64,000 nucleotides of DNA from Melampsora larici-populina 98AG31 (GCF_000204055.1 NW_006768787.1:860309-924308), one strand, 5' to 3'. Counted from the first letter of the stretch, positions 31,793 through 44,638 are shown. Made by a program: numbers and translations. Notes: generated by a model not told the origin, from the sequence alone.

Positions 31793-33012
31793 ATGATGCC
31801 AGACAGCCGTACAGCTTCTCCACTCATCTCGCTTTCTCCTCCTCCTACGCCCAGCTCTCAACATCAAAAGAATACTCTTAGGAATCGTGTCTCGTTCACC
31901 ACATCTGGCGAAACTGAATCATCTTTTGGCTTCCAGTTCCCTGCATTTCCAGCCTCGAGCCCTCTACAGTCTCCCTCGGCATTTTCTGAACCTGATGAAG
32001 AACAAAAAACGAAGAGAGGTAGATCGAGTAGCTTATTGAGTGTGCATGAAGTTCAAGACAACTACGATGATCAACTTGACCAAGGTGTTGGTCCTAACTT
32101 GAACGCAGATTGGGTTGAATATAAGGGTATTTTGAACTTTGAACTTTTGTTTGCAATTCCATCAAGCTAGTCATCGATTAGATTTACCTTTGAACTTTTT
32201 AGGTGCCTGGGTCATTCATATAGTTTTAATCTTCTTCGGGAAGATACTCGTTGACATCATCCCTGGTATCACTCAAGACGTGAGCTGGACAACTGTTAAT
32301 ATCGCCTATGACGTTGTAAGCACGATTTCTGTCGTTCATTGTCTCCTAGGGAATCCGATTGGACAGCAATCTGACATTGTTTTGAACAATACTGACCTTT
32401 ATGTAACTCGCTCCCTTGTTGTGATCTCTTCACCTACAGGTCACTTATATCATGTTCCATTACGTAACTGGAACGCCTTTTGAGTCTTCTGGTGGAGTGT
32501 ACGATCGATTGACGATGTGGGAACAGATTGATACTGGCGCCCATTATACACCAACCAAAAAGTGGCTTACTATCTTGCCCGCTGCCTTGTACGTCAATCC
32601 CGATTGAGATCTTTCCTTTTCAAAAATCATATTGCTCTCCATAGTACTTACCATGAATTTGGCCATTTGATGTTTTAGATTCCTCTTGTGTACTCATTAC
32701 ACTAGATTGGATCTCTATCCCTCTCTATTCGCCTTGAATTTCGCATCTACACTATGCCTTGGCTTATTACCTAAGCTACCCGTCTTTCATCGTTTAAGGT
32801 TTAGGTTCCTTGAAGGTGTCTTTGGTTGGAGTAATACCATTGGTGAAGAAAGAAGTGGACCACCTACTCCTATTGAAGAACAAATGAAAAGAGTTGGAGA
32901 TCCAGATTTTGGTGCCGATCGACGTTCAATAGTAGGTAGTCCAAGACTTGATGGTGGTTTTGTTCGTCATGAATCACCTACACTTTCAAAACGTGTTCAT
33001 CTTAAAAAATGA
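31793..33012 (+). CDS. ORM1: ORMDL-family protein (Orm1/Orm2-like), serine palmitoyltransferase regulator
   Basis: Exons 31793-32126, 32203-32315, 32440-32588 and 32679-33012 give 309 residues. The ORMDL core is unmistakable: 'NADWVEYKGAWVIHIVLIFF', 'IIPGITQDVSWTTVN', 'YIMFHYVTGTPFE', 'YDRLTMWEQIDTGAHYTPTKKWL' and 'STLCLGLLPKLPVFHRLRF'. Three to four membrane segments place it in the endoplasmic reticulum, where family members hold back serine palmitoyltransferase in sphingolipid synthesis. An unusually long N-terminal region (about 108 residues, Ser/Pro-rich) is the likely phosphorylation-controlled part, as in yeast Orm proteins. A C-terminal tail of about 65 residues is also longer than in yeast. 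A second ATG one codon downstream of the chosen one is equally possible. Confidence 0.95.
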
Positions 33013-34233
33013 GAAATCAATCTGTTGATCTTTCAAGATTTCAGGAAAGTTGTTTTTTGATTTCATTTTTTTCTTCTTTTTTGTGATTTCGTCCTTGTTT
33101 TCCTTCACAGATTCAGTTTTACTCTAGTTAGATTCCTCGATTTTTTTTACAATTGAGACTTGTGGCCTTAAATAAATCTTTTTATCTGAAATTGTAATCA
33201 TAGTCAAAGTTCAATAATCAGTCATCTTTAACAATGCTGTGATGTATTTCGTTTTTTCTTAAGAATCTTAATCTTATAACTTCAACCCTAAGGCTCTCAT
33301 CATTCATTGATGATCATACACATGGACATTTATCAATGAATTGAAGCCAATTTGGTATATGAAGCACTTAAGCTAGCCCAAATCTATGAAAGCCACAGCG
33401 TGATCCTTGTATCTGTTCACTTTGATTTGCTCGAGGTTCATCAAGTGTTACAGACATTATTGAATTCTATTCTGAATCAGATTGATTCTATCAAGGAATG
33501 ATAATTGAAGGGATCATGATGAGAGAAAAGAAGACCTTCAACTTGTTCCAAGTATGATGTATGTAGGTGAAAATTTAAAATAACCCTGTTCAAATCTATG
33601 AAGAAAGGGGATTCTTTTGAGGATTCTTGTATCTTGTAGACCAGCATCTGTCTGGATGCTCAAGTTTCAGCATCTTGTCTGCATAAGGTTTCCTTTTGAT
33701 CATCCTTAAGCACCCAGATCACCCTGATCACAAATTCCAACTTCTGATTGTTCATTTACATCACATATTGCTCAATGACTCCTCGAAAATGAAGTATATA
33801 TTCAATTGCTATCAGACCTGAAAACACATCAATTAAATGGATTGAGCTCTAGGATCTTGTCATCACTTCTTTTCTCACTCTTATATTATTCATCTATGAG
33901 TATTATATTAGGTGTGCAATTCATATCATTCGCATTATCATAAGGTGAAGCCTTCTAAGCTTGGTGAATGAAATGAGAAATACAAAAGGTCAGGAAAGCA
34001 TCTTCTAAGCCAAATTCGAAGAGGCCAACAGTCGAGTCATCTAGGTCTTAAGTTGATTTCAGCATCCAAGAGGTTTAGTTTTAAAAGCGTTATGGGGCAT
34101 TAAGTAACTTAAGCCTAGCCAGGTCGATCAACTTTCTTCCACATCGTCATTGAACCAAGTCAACAACCAACCTGAACCCACCCAAACATCCGATTCCTCA
34201 AACCATTTCATCTTCAAGAAGTATTCTCAATCA
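33013..34233. other. Intergenic between ORM1 and OST5, no gene seen
   Basis: 1.2 kb of AT-rich sequence holding the ORM1 3' region and the OST5 promoter. No frame with recognisable motifs and no clear repeat was found. Confidence 0.5.
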
Positions 34234-34665
34234 ATGGCCGAAGCTTACTCTCAAATCAAGGTGATCAAGCTTCAACAAATTCAATAAATTTTCTCAAATC
34301 AAATCAAAGACTAACAATTCGATTGTTTTCTTGCTGAAATATAGGATCTTTATGATACATCATCACCTTTCATACCAAACCTATCAACCCAACTACACAG
34401 TACAATAGGTTTCAGTCTCTTACTCACAGCTTTCGGTATAGGTTTCACATTCACAACGTAAGTTTTTTGCTTTCAATTCCAAGTTTACGATTTTGGTTAA
34501 TGATTTCGAAAAAAAAAACTGATCCACTACTACTTTCCTTTCTTGATCTTAAGTTTACCAAAAAAAGGTTTAGTTTTAGCTGAAGTTTTTTTAGCTTTAA
34601 TGGCTTCTCTCTTAACTGGTTTTGGTGTTACTTTCTTATTTAATGCAGCTGGTGTTTATGTTTGA
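34234..34665 (+). CDS. OST5: Oligosaccharyltransferase subunit Ost5 (TMEM258 family), 83 aa
   Basis: Three small exons, 34234-34260, 34345-34457 and 34554-34665, join in frame to an 83-residue protein. It has two hydrophobic segments, the first in 'TIGFSLLLTAFGIGFTFT' and the second in 'VFLALMASLLTGFGVTF', and ends with 'FLFNAAGVYV', the conserved C-terminus of Ost5/TMEM258. It is a small subunit of the endoplasmic reticulum complex that transfers glycans to Asn residues. The gene has no frame longer than 37 codons in a single exon, so simple ORF searches miss it. Confidence 0.9.
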
Positions 34666-35294
34666 AATCAAATTAAAACAAAATCATCTGGAACTTTTTC
34701 ATAATCTTATTTTAACTTTCAGTGATTTCAATCGATTCCAGAGAACAAGGACAAAAATATGTATTTAAAATGCAAAAGATAGATTTCGGATTATAAAGCG
34801 AAATGAGAATAGAGACAATCAATTTAACTTTATCACAATGATATCAATTTAACCTTTTCAAGTTTCAAGTCAACATGAATTCAGTAAGATCTACAAAGTG
34901 CACATATCAAGTCTTTCAAGATTACAAATCAAATGCTGAGCAATTGTATATTGCATTTATGGTCAACAAGGACACTTGATATTGGATAGGTAGAAACTTT
35001 GAATTCCAAAGGACATCATGTCTAATCGAATACCGTACCTTGAACTTTTCTATCAAATGAGTTGCAATGAAGTCTGGATTGTAAGTGCCGTATGGAGAAG
35101 CTATTGTATAGAGACACGTCTCAAGGAAATTAGATCTGAGAGGCGAAGCTCGTGATCTCCAATCAAAGATGCCAACGCCCATTCCATGAGTTTGACTTTT
35201 ATTCTAGTGTACTAAATACAAAAGGTCGTTAAGTTGATGTGGCCAAAGTTGATAGGTATATCAATCTATTTCTTTAAGCCTAAGAGATCGATAT
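34666..35294. other. Convergent 3' region between OST5 and RSM25
   Basis: About 630 bp between two converging genes. One 86-codon minus frame (35182-34922) has no recognisable features and was not accepted as a gene. Confidence 0.5.
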
Positions 35295-36301
35295 CTACGA
35301 TTCTTGTAAAACATTCAATCGTCTTGACTTCCTCAACACTTCCTTCAAATAAGTTTCACCACCTTTAAAAGTTGACTCTTTCCGTACAGGAGGATGAATC
35401 ATATGATCACCACCCATCGAAGCACCATCCGAGTTTGATGAAGGACTAATAGTTGGACTCGATCGAATTCCATGTGGATCTTGAGGAGATTTCACTTTAT
35501 CCATTCCAGTTCGATCTTTAATCCATCGATCTTGATGTTTTAATTGATTTTTTAAAAGATCTAAACTCCATTCTGCGCCATAGAATTCTGCTTCTTGTCT
35601 TGAAAACGAACTTGATATATCATTTTCAAATCTTAAGGTTCTAAATTGAGAAACCGCGATTTGATAAGCTGAATTAAGTGTATAATTAGCTGGATGATAT
35701 TTATATAGTGCATAAGCAAAATCAATACAACTATCCAAAACAAAACAATCAAGAATGTTAGTCATAAATCAAATAAATGATAAATAACTTGAAAAGATTT
35801 GAAAATTAATTAATAAACTCACTCTTCTGCTTTAGGAATCCTAGTTCTTTGTCTAAGTTCACGCCAATTTTCAATTCCAACCAAATCATCTTCTAAATCA
35901 GAAATCATTCCATTCTCTTTAATCCTTCTAACAGGTTCTTTAATAGTTTTATCTAAAAGATCATCAGAGTTTTCAATCAGATTAATAGGTCTATAAGCTT
36001 CAAATGGATGATCTTTAAAAAAAGCTTTTCTAATTAAATCATGTTCAAAATAAATTATAGGTAATGGTTTACAAGTTTTAATTAATTTTTTGAATTGATG
36101 ATTGTGCTTAAATGATTTTGATGTTGATTTTAATGAATTTGGTAAATCGAATTCATGTCGTTTAATTGATTGTCTTAATGGAGTTGGAGTAGGTGGATAG
36201 TTGAGTAAAGCAGAATAAGAAGGTGGTGGTGATTGGAGTAAACCTGTTTTGAGGAATGAAGATAATTGATTATGAACTAGTGCTGCATGATGACGAGGCA
36301 T
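35295..36301 (-). CDS. RSM25: Mitochondrial small ribosomal subunit protein mS23 (Rsm25-like)
   Basis: Two exons on the minus strand, 36301-35823 and 35730-35295, join in frame to 304 residues (yeast Rsm25 is 264). The start 'VHNQLSSFLKTGLLQSPPPSY' and the block 'IIYFEHDLIRKAFFKDHPFE' followed by 'AYRPINLIEN' match the Rsm25/mS23 family pattern of an N-terminal helix, a proline-rich loop and the 'F...HP.E..RP' motif. It is expected to sit in the mitochondrial small subunit. There is a basic N-terminus but no separate clear presequence. The C-terminal about 60 residues are low complexity. Confidence 0.85.
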
Positions 36302-36711
36302 GTTGGATTCGATGGTCTTGAAGAAAACTTATTTGACAATCACTCGGAACAGTTTGATCAAGTTGTGATTTGATGAAAACTAATCTCGACATAAGCATAT
36401 TCACTTCTTCTACAAGCATACACTCCATCGTATTACACCATTTCCACATTTCCAAAAGATCATCCAAATATCTTTCACTTTTGCATTTGATAAACCGCTT
36501 AGGATGGGTTGATGATACCTCAAACAGAGCTGGAGAAATTGTCTTTCTAAAAATCAAAAGATTTCTCATTCCCTCAAAAAAGAAAAAAATACAGCAGAGT
36601 AAAAGACAAGGGATACAATTGTTTTGCAAAATGATAAATAAAACAGATGATAATCAAACAAAGACGACAATAAATAATGATAATAAAGTTTCAAAAGAAA
36701 AGAATGTCCAA

Positions 36712-38714
36712 TCATTTATTAATTCCAACCCTATCTAAGATCTGCTTCATATTCTTACTTAAATCTAAATGACCATCAACGAGATCAGAAACATCAACTT
36801 CTTCAACTCCTTCGATCCCCAAATCACCTAATCCAGCTACTTTAATACTCATCCTAACACTAATCAATGAATGAAGTCTAACCAAGATAGCTAAAACCCA
36901 ATCATTTTGACTATATACATTTACAATTCTTCTTGATACGATTTTCTTGACTGATGCCCATTCTTTTGGACTAGGTGAGATGGGTGCTCCAATTAAGATC
37001 ACTTGATCTATCGTATCTACTACATTCCGTTTTGAAAGTTCTAATAAAGCATGAAAGATAGTGATCGCACCCATACTGCTGCCTACCTGAAAATGGATCG
37101 ATTTAGTCAGTAAGTACCCATCACAAAGGAAAATCAACACGTCGGGAACAAACACTTACCAAAGTCAATGGTCTAGTTCCATGCGCATTAGCTTCAATCA
37201 TATCAGCCAACAAAATCGCCCCTTTCTCACACTTATCTCTAACCCTTAAAAACTCATTATCCAATGCAACCGTTGCAGTCTTATAAATCACAGCTGGTAA
37301 AGCTACTGCCGAAATAAATGAAGCTAAAACCGTCCTTTTTAAAATCTCTTTCGTCCCTTGTTGTACAATCACATCTCTAACATAAGTGTCTAAACTTTTT
37401 CCTGCTTCTAATAATGCTCCGGTTTCTAATTTGATGGCAAATATGTCACGTGAATCAATCGTTTCTGAATAAGCTGGTTTCCATGTATCTTTATAATCTG
37501 TTGGAGTTAGTAAGAAACCTGAACAAACGATCGTAGCCTATTCAGAAAAACCGATTTAACAATTTCAGATCAGATTTCATTTTGAGAAACAAATCCAAAA
37601 ACTTTAGGTTTGTAGAGAAAACCAAAGAGCTTACGTGTAAACTTGGCACATGTGTGAGATCTTTAGTTTCATCAGTTTGATTTGGTTCTAATTCTGATGG
37701 AGAAATCCGAACGAATTCAAACTCTTCAATTCCTTTCATTCTACGTTGAGCTCTGTAATAAGATCACAAAGAATCAGAAACCTAGAACTAGAAAAGAAAA
37801 GTCTAACCAAAAATCTTACAAGATGACACTTACCTATACCCCGTCAATCCACCACCAGCGATTCCAAATAAAGTACCAATCAAAACCGAACCGCCAGCCG
37901 TAGCTAAGAATCCTAATCCACCACCTGAAAGAGTAACAAGTAAGGGAGCCAATAAAGGAGCAGCTAATCCACCTGTCAAACCAATCGTCACACCTCCTAC
38001 AATCAAACCTGCACCTGCTCCAATATATCTTAACCATTTTGATTTGGAATTCGAATTTGATAAAGCTTCTTTTGATTGATCTGATAAGGTTTGATCATGT
38101 GATTCTTTTTGAGTTTCTTTAAAAAGTGAAAATAACTAAAAAGAAAATCAAAATTAGTTTCATGCTCACTTTTCAAGATATTAAAATCAAAAGCTTGTAA
38201 AAAAATTAACTTCTTGTGCTACTATTCTTTCAGCATGATAAACCAAATCCAAAGGAATTCTAAGTGAATGAGTCACTCTAAAAACCAAAGCACGAGAAGT
38301 AGCCGTATATTTAAACTGATCTTTAGGTTGATTTGATTCTTGATTTGATTGAAGATTAGGTATAGATAAAGAAATCAAAATCAAATCATGTAAGATTTCA
38401 ATATAAAGTTTAGAAGGTAAATGATTTGAAAGTTCATCTAAATCTTTTGAAGTGGTTTGGTTTGGTAATGAATCTAAATCGATCCTGATTTGTTCTAAAA
38501 CAGTTTTTCTCCATAAATTTAAATATGACATTCTTGAGTTTAATAAATCTTGTGATGATCCTTTGCTTGATGGTGTTGTTGTGTCTGATAAAGTTGATAG
38601 ATTTGATCTATAAATTGTTTCTTGTTCTTGATATGAATAAATGATTGAGATTCCTAAGATTTGTCGATGGAATGGTTCCCATTTTGAGCAATTTAGTTGG
38701 GAGTTAGTCGTCAT
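36712..38714 (-). CDS. TMCO4/DUF726 family membrane protein with alpha/beta hydrolase-like fold
   Basis: Five minus-strand exons, 38714-38211, 38135-37834, 37752-37635, 37537-37160 and 37086-36712, give 558 residues with no frame break. The order is a helical N-terminal domain (1-168), a Gly-rich pair of membrane segments starting 'YIGAGAGLIVGGVTIGLTGG' and followed by 'LGFLATAGGSVLIGTLFG', then the hydrolase-like domain with 'TIVCSGFLL', the nucleophile elbow 'GSSMGA', 'VILIGAPIS', 'NVYSQNDWVLA' and 'VDVSDLVDGHLDL'. This is the DUF726 (TMCO4) pattern. The Ser in the elbow and the Asp/His near the end could form a triad, but enzymatic activity of this family is not established. An intron splits the gene just before the elbow. 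Confidence 0.88.
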
Positions 38715-38989
38715 TTTTGAAAAGTTGAAGTTGAATGAGATGATGCTCTCAATTTCAAACAAGTTGTGTGGTGATACGAAAAGTGTTACAGGTGTGGTAA
38801 AGACATATGTTAAGTTAAGTTCATGTGCTTAAGCGTGACTTAATTCAGATCCACACCGTCAGTCGTCTCTGGACAAATTCGATTTGACTGATCACCAACT
38901 ACCAAGACCATCCCATCAACTTGGATATCAAGAATACCATCATCCATCATCCTTCAAAACCTTCAAAACCGCTTAACTTCATAACCAAG

Positions 38990-39903
38990 ATGAACTCAAA
39001 TCAACTCGAAGAATGGGGATCGCATTGTTCATTATCAACTTGTCATGCACTCGATTTCTTACCATTCAAGTTAAGTTCAATATCTACTCAACATCTCCCT
39101 AATTCAAACATCATCCTAACATTTCGTCATCTTTCATATCATAGATGTCAACATTGTACAAAATTATACTGTTCAGATCATTTTAAACCTTCTATTCGAC
39201 CTTCTGAAACATCTCATCAATGTTCAGAATACGATGAATCTTTGATAGATGTAAGTCAATTCATCATCATCGGATTTCCAATCCTCTTAATTCACAATCA
39301 TTGACAATCCTCCAATCAATTTCTTATGAACATCAGGCTAGAGTTCCAACTTGTCCACTCTGTGGTGATCCTATTTCGATACCTACAGGAACAGATCCCA
39401 ACATTCCAATGGATCAACATCTCACCACCTCATGTCGTTTAATAGATCAATCAGGACTCCTAAAATCTCAGAACCAATCCTCAACATCACAATCCTCTTC
39501 AAACAAAATTTGTTCAAGATCTCGTTGTCAAACTAAAATGATAGTCCCAATCCTCTGTACCGATTGTCAACTAAATTATTGTCCATCACATCGACTTGGA
39601 GCTGATCATGCTTGTTCTGGAAACCCTCAACCTTCTCATAAACCATACCATCGTGCTAGTCTTATAGCTCTTAAATCAGTCATGGCTTCGATTCCTCCTT
39701 TACCTAAACCAGTGACTTCGAAACCTATGACACCAAACCAGACTAGTTCTTCTACCACTTCTTCTACTCCTTCTAGTAAGCCTAATCCATCATTATCAAC
39801 TGTTGATCGGTACCGGGTTTCGAAACGAATCAAAGCGGAAGAAGAATCTAGAAGGAAAGCACTCGAATGGAGAGCACAAAAAGGGTTTGTGTTTCCTTTT
39901 TAA
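38990..39903 (+). CDS. AN1-type zinc-finger protein, ZFAND2-like (two AN1 fingers)
   Basis: Exons 38990-39069, 39145-39250 and 39337-39903 give 250 residues. Removing the first intron (39070-39144) restores a classic finger, 'CHALDFLPFKCQHCTKLYC' followed by 'SDH'; leaving it in would split the motif. A second AN1 finger is at about residues 132-165: 'CSRSRCQTKMIVPILCTDCQ' then 'NYCPSHRLGADHAC'. A Ser/Thr/Pro-rich linker and a basic C-terminal helix follow. Proteins of this type bind Cdc48/proteasome partners in stress responses (family knowledge). The second intron is 86 bp. Confidence 0.88.
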
Positions 39904-40509
39904 GTATGAACAACAGATGAGGATCTTGATTGGAAAATTGAAATTGTTTGTTGGTTTGTTTGTTGGTTTAGGTTATTATCTGAAGATGAGAAATTGATTT
40001 ATGCAAATTTGAAAGCATCATCACAGAAAACTGAATCAATTCGAATCAAATCAAATGGAAAAGAATGTTTGATTTGTTAAGATTCAACTATACATAAACA
40101 TGGTTCTTTTTTGGAATAAGTTGGAATCGTTGTATCCTATTTAGTTTCTTTTATACTATTTTTTTAGTTGTAGCATTCAACCTTGTCATTTTCAACTTTT
40201 GAATTAATACCTTTCCGCTTCAATCATCTTGTTAAACTTTCTGTTGTACATATAAACTTGATTGATTCACTATCATATCTGTGTATCTATGCAATCAAGA
40301 ACCTTGCATACTCTCACAACAAAAACTTCTTCTTTACAGACTTTTTCACAATCAAAAAAAGTGTTTCTTTTCACAATTCTTAAGGTGATTCCATTCCAAG
40401 AGAAAATTAAAGGAGGTACCAAAATTAAATGGAATATCACATTGAAACAAAAAACTTAGTAACAACAAAATCACCTTTTGCAATCCATATATTTGAAAAT
40501 AGATTCAAA
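39904..40509. other. Convergent 3' region between the AN1 and chromodomain genes
   Basis: About 600 bp, AT-rich. The open frames here have no recognisable features and appear to be chance. Confidence 0.5.
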
Positions 40510-41895
40510 TTAATTCCGGGATGGAATCCTTAATAATTTCTTTAAAGAATTACTACCTGGAATCGTCATCTTTTTTAATCTTTTATTCGTCACTTCTAAT
40601 GCATCTTCACTTTCTTCTTCTTCCTGTTCTTCTTCTATTACTTGATTTTCTTTCATGGTTTGATTTTCTTCAGTTTCTTCATCTTCTCTTGCTCTTTCTT
40701 TTCCTTTTTCAGTTCCTTTTGTAGTTCCATTTTCTTTTCCTTTTCCTTTATCTCTTTTTCTTTTTCTTCCATTTCCGTTTCCATTAACATTAACTTTTTC
40801 TTTTTCTTTCCCTTTCCCTTTATCTTTCCTTTGATGATTTTCTACTTGATTAATTTGAACAGTATTAGAACTTTCAATTTGTTGATGATTTTCTACTTGA
40901 ACTTTAACTTGATTAATTGATAAACTTTTGGAACATTCTTTATGATTAAAATCATTTTTAAAATAGATATGTTGGATAATTTGTTCATCATTTAATTTAG
41001 ATTTCCTTTCTTCTAGTTTGATTTGTTTTCTTTCTTGTCTATATTTTTCCATTAATTCTAAAAAAGAAAGAAGGCAAAAAAAAGTTTCAGTTTTTCATAA
41101 TTTTTTGGGGACAAAAAGATGAATGCTTACTTCTAAATTCTAAATTCTTTGGAATATACTTTGAATTGAATTCAACTTCTTCTGAATCTTGATTTGATTC
41201 TTCTGAACTTGAAATTGATGAAGTTGATGATACAGAAGATGATGATGAAGAATCTGCTAAATCAGAATTGATCGGTTCTTCTCGATTCTCTTTTGGTTTT
41301 TTCTTCTTTTTCTTTTTCTTCTTCTTGATGGGTACTTCTTTAATAATCAGCCCTTTATGAATAAACAAAAATCAACTTAATCAAATAGATTTCTTTTAAC
41401 ATAACGCGATTGATTGATTTACCTTCTTGAACTTTTGAGGTGGATGCTTCAGGTTGTTGTTCAGGTTCTTCTTCTTCTTCTTCCGGTGCTTCTTCTACCG
41501 CTTTAATTTGTTCGGCGATCCAATCACTACGTTGAGTTCCCGGCCTTTTTAAGCTTCTCCAAAAAGCTTCTACTAATAATTCGGAGTGTTCCACCGCAGT
41601 TTCATCTTGCCATTCTGAAGGTGAATAACCTCTATATTTAATCAAATAACGTCTTCTATCATCTAAAATCGGAACGAGAAGAGTTAATTAGTTTTCGAGT
41701 TGGAATTGAAATCTGGTAAATCGAATGAGTACACAGTTACATACCTTTGATTTCGGTGCCTTCAATATATGCTACTTCCCATTCTTGGTCTGCTTCATTC
41801 AAAGGTTCTTGAACCTCATTCAAAGGATGTTCTGAACTTGACTCTGAGTCATTATCTTCCTCACTCGATGTTAATGAACTCGAATATTCAGTCAT
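40510..41895 (-). CDS. Chromodomain-like protein with long charged low-complexity tail
   Basis: Four minus-strand exons, 41895-41745, 41662-41423, 41352-41131 and 41057-40510, join to 386 residues. After an acidic Ser/Glu N-terminus, a chromo-like fold is seen in 'EWEVAYIEGTEIKDDRRRYL' and 'IKYRGYSPSEW' (residues about 39-70), interrupted by an intron at 'IK/DD'. The domain lacks the last aromatic position seen in HP1-type readers but keeps 'YLIKYRGY'. Then come a poly-Lys run of about ten residues, Ser runs, and a Lys/Glu/Gly repeat region with 'KGKGKEKEK'. It is probably a nuclear chromatin protein; a specific name cannot be given. Confidence 0.75.
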
Positions 41896-43637
41896 AATTC
41901 TTTTTATCTACACTTCTTTCCGATCGATCGTCATTAAAGTTGAATCATACAAAAGTCTTTGAATGTTTAAGATATGGAAAAAGTTGTAATGGTGAAGTCA
42001 AGATTGTATGCTTGTAAGCGAATGAAAGCGATTGTTTGTTTGTTTGTTTTTGAAATAAAGTTAAAGTTTTAGCTCAGCATGATGGTGTACAAGTTCAAGA
42101 TATGGTGACAAGTGTTGTTTTGTTTTTGGTTTACATAATCAGATTGCTCATTCCTTTTTTCTGAAGATCCAAGTTGTATGCGAACAAGCAGTACAAAAGC
42201 AATTTCAGAAGACTTTGGAAAATCAACGGTAACTTCAAATCCGTTCAACAACAACAAAGCTTTCAATTTGTTGTCTGTTTCACAAAACTGATTGATTCCT
42301 TCAACTTACGTATCCTACAAAGTCCCTCCTTCCTACGCGGCCGCGTCGGCGCCCACCGAAGAAAGACTCGCGATGGTGACTGCTCTTCAAATTATGGCGT
42401 GGACATTTCAACGCTTGATACCTTGAGTTCTTTTTCAGCTTTTCTAGCTTCCCCTGATGATAAGACCCACTTTACTGTTCAAGAAGGGTCGTTGATCAAG
42501 CTATCGTGACCTCGTATCATTGGCATTGCGAGTGGCACAGCCAATCAAGTAGTCTGAAGATTTTTTAAACACTTGCCTTTAATATTATTGATATTTGTGG
42601 CCTTGTTGATTCCTCATACATGCATCTTTTGTTCTTGGTCCTCAGCAAGAGTTGCTTCGGGGCACCTGTGACGTAAGCGCGCACGAGTCACCAATACTCG
42701 AGGAACTCATTTTCCTAGAGGGACTTTATTAGTCATGTCACATACTCATTCCAAGCATATTTGACCATGTATGTAGTGCAACTCATATCCTGCTAGATAA
42801 TCAAGTCACACCCTTTCGTGCGGCGAGCCCCGGTTTGAACGTGCTTCTGCTTTCACATTTTGTGTATAAACTTGCTTTCTGTCTTTGGAAAGGTTAAGAC
42901 ATGGGGATTTGATCCTGAGCAATGAATTGTAATTGAAAGGGTTTCCTCGAAGAAGTTGCGTGTAATGAATATGAATCACCAGAGATGAAGCTGATGATAC
43001 CCAGATTGTTCTCGTATGGTTGTTGGCAATGGAGTATTAGTTGAACAATGTCCCTCTTGCCTGGCTGCATCAATAAGCTTAACTAAGCGCCTCTTCCGAC
43101 GCGGCCGGGCCACGTCCGCTCTCGAAAAAGTTGAACTTAGGGAAACAACGAGCTAATTCATGAACTCGTGCCAATCTGACACGCTCGTCATGTTCGCCTG
43201 AAGCTGCGCTTGTGCCGTGGTTGCGTCCACAGAAAGGTTTTGGGTTGCTCACCTGGGCTGAAAAAAGACAACGAAATTGAAGACATTGAAGAAATAGTGT
43301 AATCAATACATGAGTGACTGGAGAGGCAAAGTGATGATCACCACGATGGGCGTGGTCAAACCTTTCAGCTAGTAATGTCATGTTTTGGTCGAGGCTGAAG
43401 TCTCGGGCTATAAAACTAAAGGTTTTCTTCACCATTCTCTGATTCCTCATCCGTTCATATCACCAGTTCATATCAGTCGCCCTTCAATCTTCTTACCCCT
43501 GCAAATAAATTGTACAAATCTCATTATCTTTGTTTTTAGTTTGTTTTTATATCAATCAATTATCATTTACTCGTATCTTTAGTTGAGCCTTCGTCACCTT
43601 CGCCAAATAATACCTCTTTAAACTCATACATATCAAT
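41896..43637. other. Intergenic, start of duplication copy 1, no gene seen
   Basis: Holds the promoter of the chromodomain gene, then from 42132 the left end of a segmental duplication (copy 2 starts at 54337). Between 42312 and about 42730 the sequence starts with acaaagtccctcc and ends with its rough complement gagggactttatta, so a roughly 420-bp element-like unit may be present. Confidence 0.45.
43409..43415 (+). promoter_or_regulatory. TATA box of secreted-protein gene copy 1
   Basis: tataaaa in the context gggctataaaact, 223 bp upstream of the ATG. The whole promoter-leader block is repeated before copy 2, with the same motif at 57104-57110. The leader would be about 190 bases long. Confidence 0.6.
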
Positions 43638-44600
43638 ATGCGTATCAATTACGGTTTTGTTGCCACCTCTGTCGCCCTTTTGTTTGTCCTCGATTCCAGT
43701 GTCACAAACTCTGTCTCTGCATCTCCCGGCGCCGAAGCTTCCAGATTTGTCAGGTAAGCTTGCATCCTCTTTTTGAACTCCAAAGTGGTCTTTGTTAATG
43801 GGTGCTTTTACGTTCATAGAACACTTGTTCGTCGATCTTTGAATGCTGGCGGTGCCAATGACGATTCTACTCAGGGTCAATCAGGGTGAGCCTTCTCCAA
43901 ATCTCCTCATGCCGTGACTTGGACGAAAAACTAATTGATCCCTTGTAGTCCTGCTCGTCCATCGGGTGTTCCTCAATTAGGACTCTCTCCTGCTATGATG
44001 CAACGAGTCTCAGCTGGTCTTGTCAGCTCAATTGCCAAGTTTTCAGCTGACATGGAGGCAGGAGTCGAATTTCCAACTCAAGAAGAAATGACAAAAGCAG
44101 TCGATGAAGCACTTGAAACTGCAGATGACAGATACTTTTTCAAAATGGCCCAAGCTATCAAGAACTCTATTGACGCTCTTGCTGATCGTAAACTTGCTGA
44201 AGGTGAAACCGGCGAGAATCGGTAAGTCATCATTTCGTCTTCCAGAATCTCGTTGATCATTTTTCTAATAATTCTTTTAATCTTACTCAGCGCGTCAAAG
44301 GCTCCTAAATCCGCCTTGAACAAGCTAACTTTTCCAAGATCTTCCCAACAAATTGCAACTGCCTTATTAGAAACTATTCACATGTTCTGTGAACAAAGAG
44401 CTGCCGGTGGTCGATTACCAAATGCATCTGAAGTGAATCGAGCATTAACTCCAGCTTTACAAGAAATTGACTTTGTCAATTTTACCAAAGTCAATGTCAG
44501 GAAAGGTGCAGAGGCTGTCAAGTTTGGTTTAGATCATATGGGTCCCAACACAAACTCGGAGATTCCTATTCCAGCTCAGAAACCCGAAGTTCAAGCTTGA
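43638..44600 (+). CDS. Small secreted protein, candidate effector, copy 1
   Basis: Exons 43638-43753, 43820-43885, 43949-44221 and 44291-44600 encode 254 residues. The first about 28 residues form a signal peptide: basic start, hydrophobic core 'VATSVALLFVLDSS', then small residues before 'SASPGAEAS'. The mature part is mostly predicted helix, with one or two acidic regions and only one cysteine ('MFCEQRA'), so it is not a disulfide-rich type. No domain is recognised. A second nearly identical gene sits 13.7 kb downstream. The position in repeat-rich DNA and the secretion signal make it an effector candidate; this is inference, and a general secreted protein is possible. Confidence 0.85.
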
Positions 44601-44638
44601 TACGAAAGGTTTTATTTATCCAATTGTTTGATCTCACA

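Noticed and set aside
34922..35182. 86-codon minus-strand frame downstream of RSM25
   Set aside because: Lies in a convergent 3' region and shows no domain or signal.
36270..36629. 119-codon minus-strand frame between RSM25 and the TMCO4-like gene
   Set aside because: No recognisable motif, overlaps the 5' end of RSM25 in another frame, and no splice partners; kept out as probable chance.
40183..40459. Two overlapping plus frames downstream of the AN1 gene
   Set aside because: AT-rich chance frames without codon or motif support.
43563..43880. 105-codon minus-strand frame, repeated at 57258-57575
   Set aside because: It is the antisense shadow of exons 1-2 of the secreted-protein gene; its conservation is explained by the duplication.
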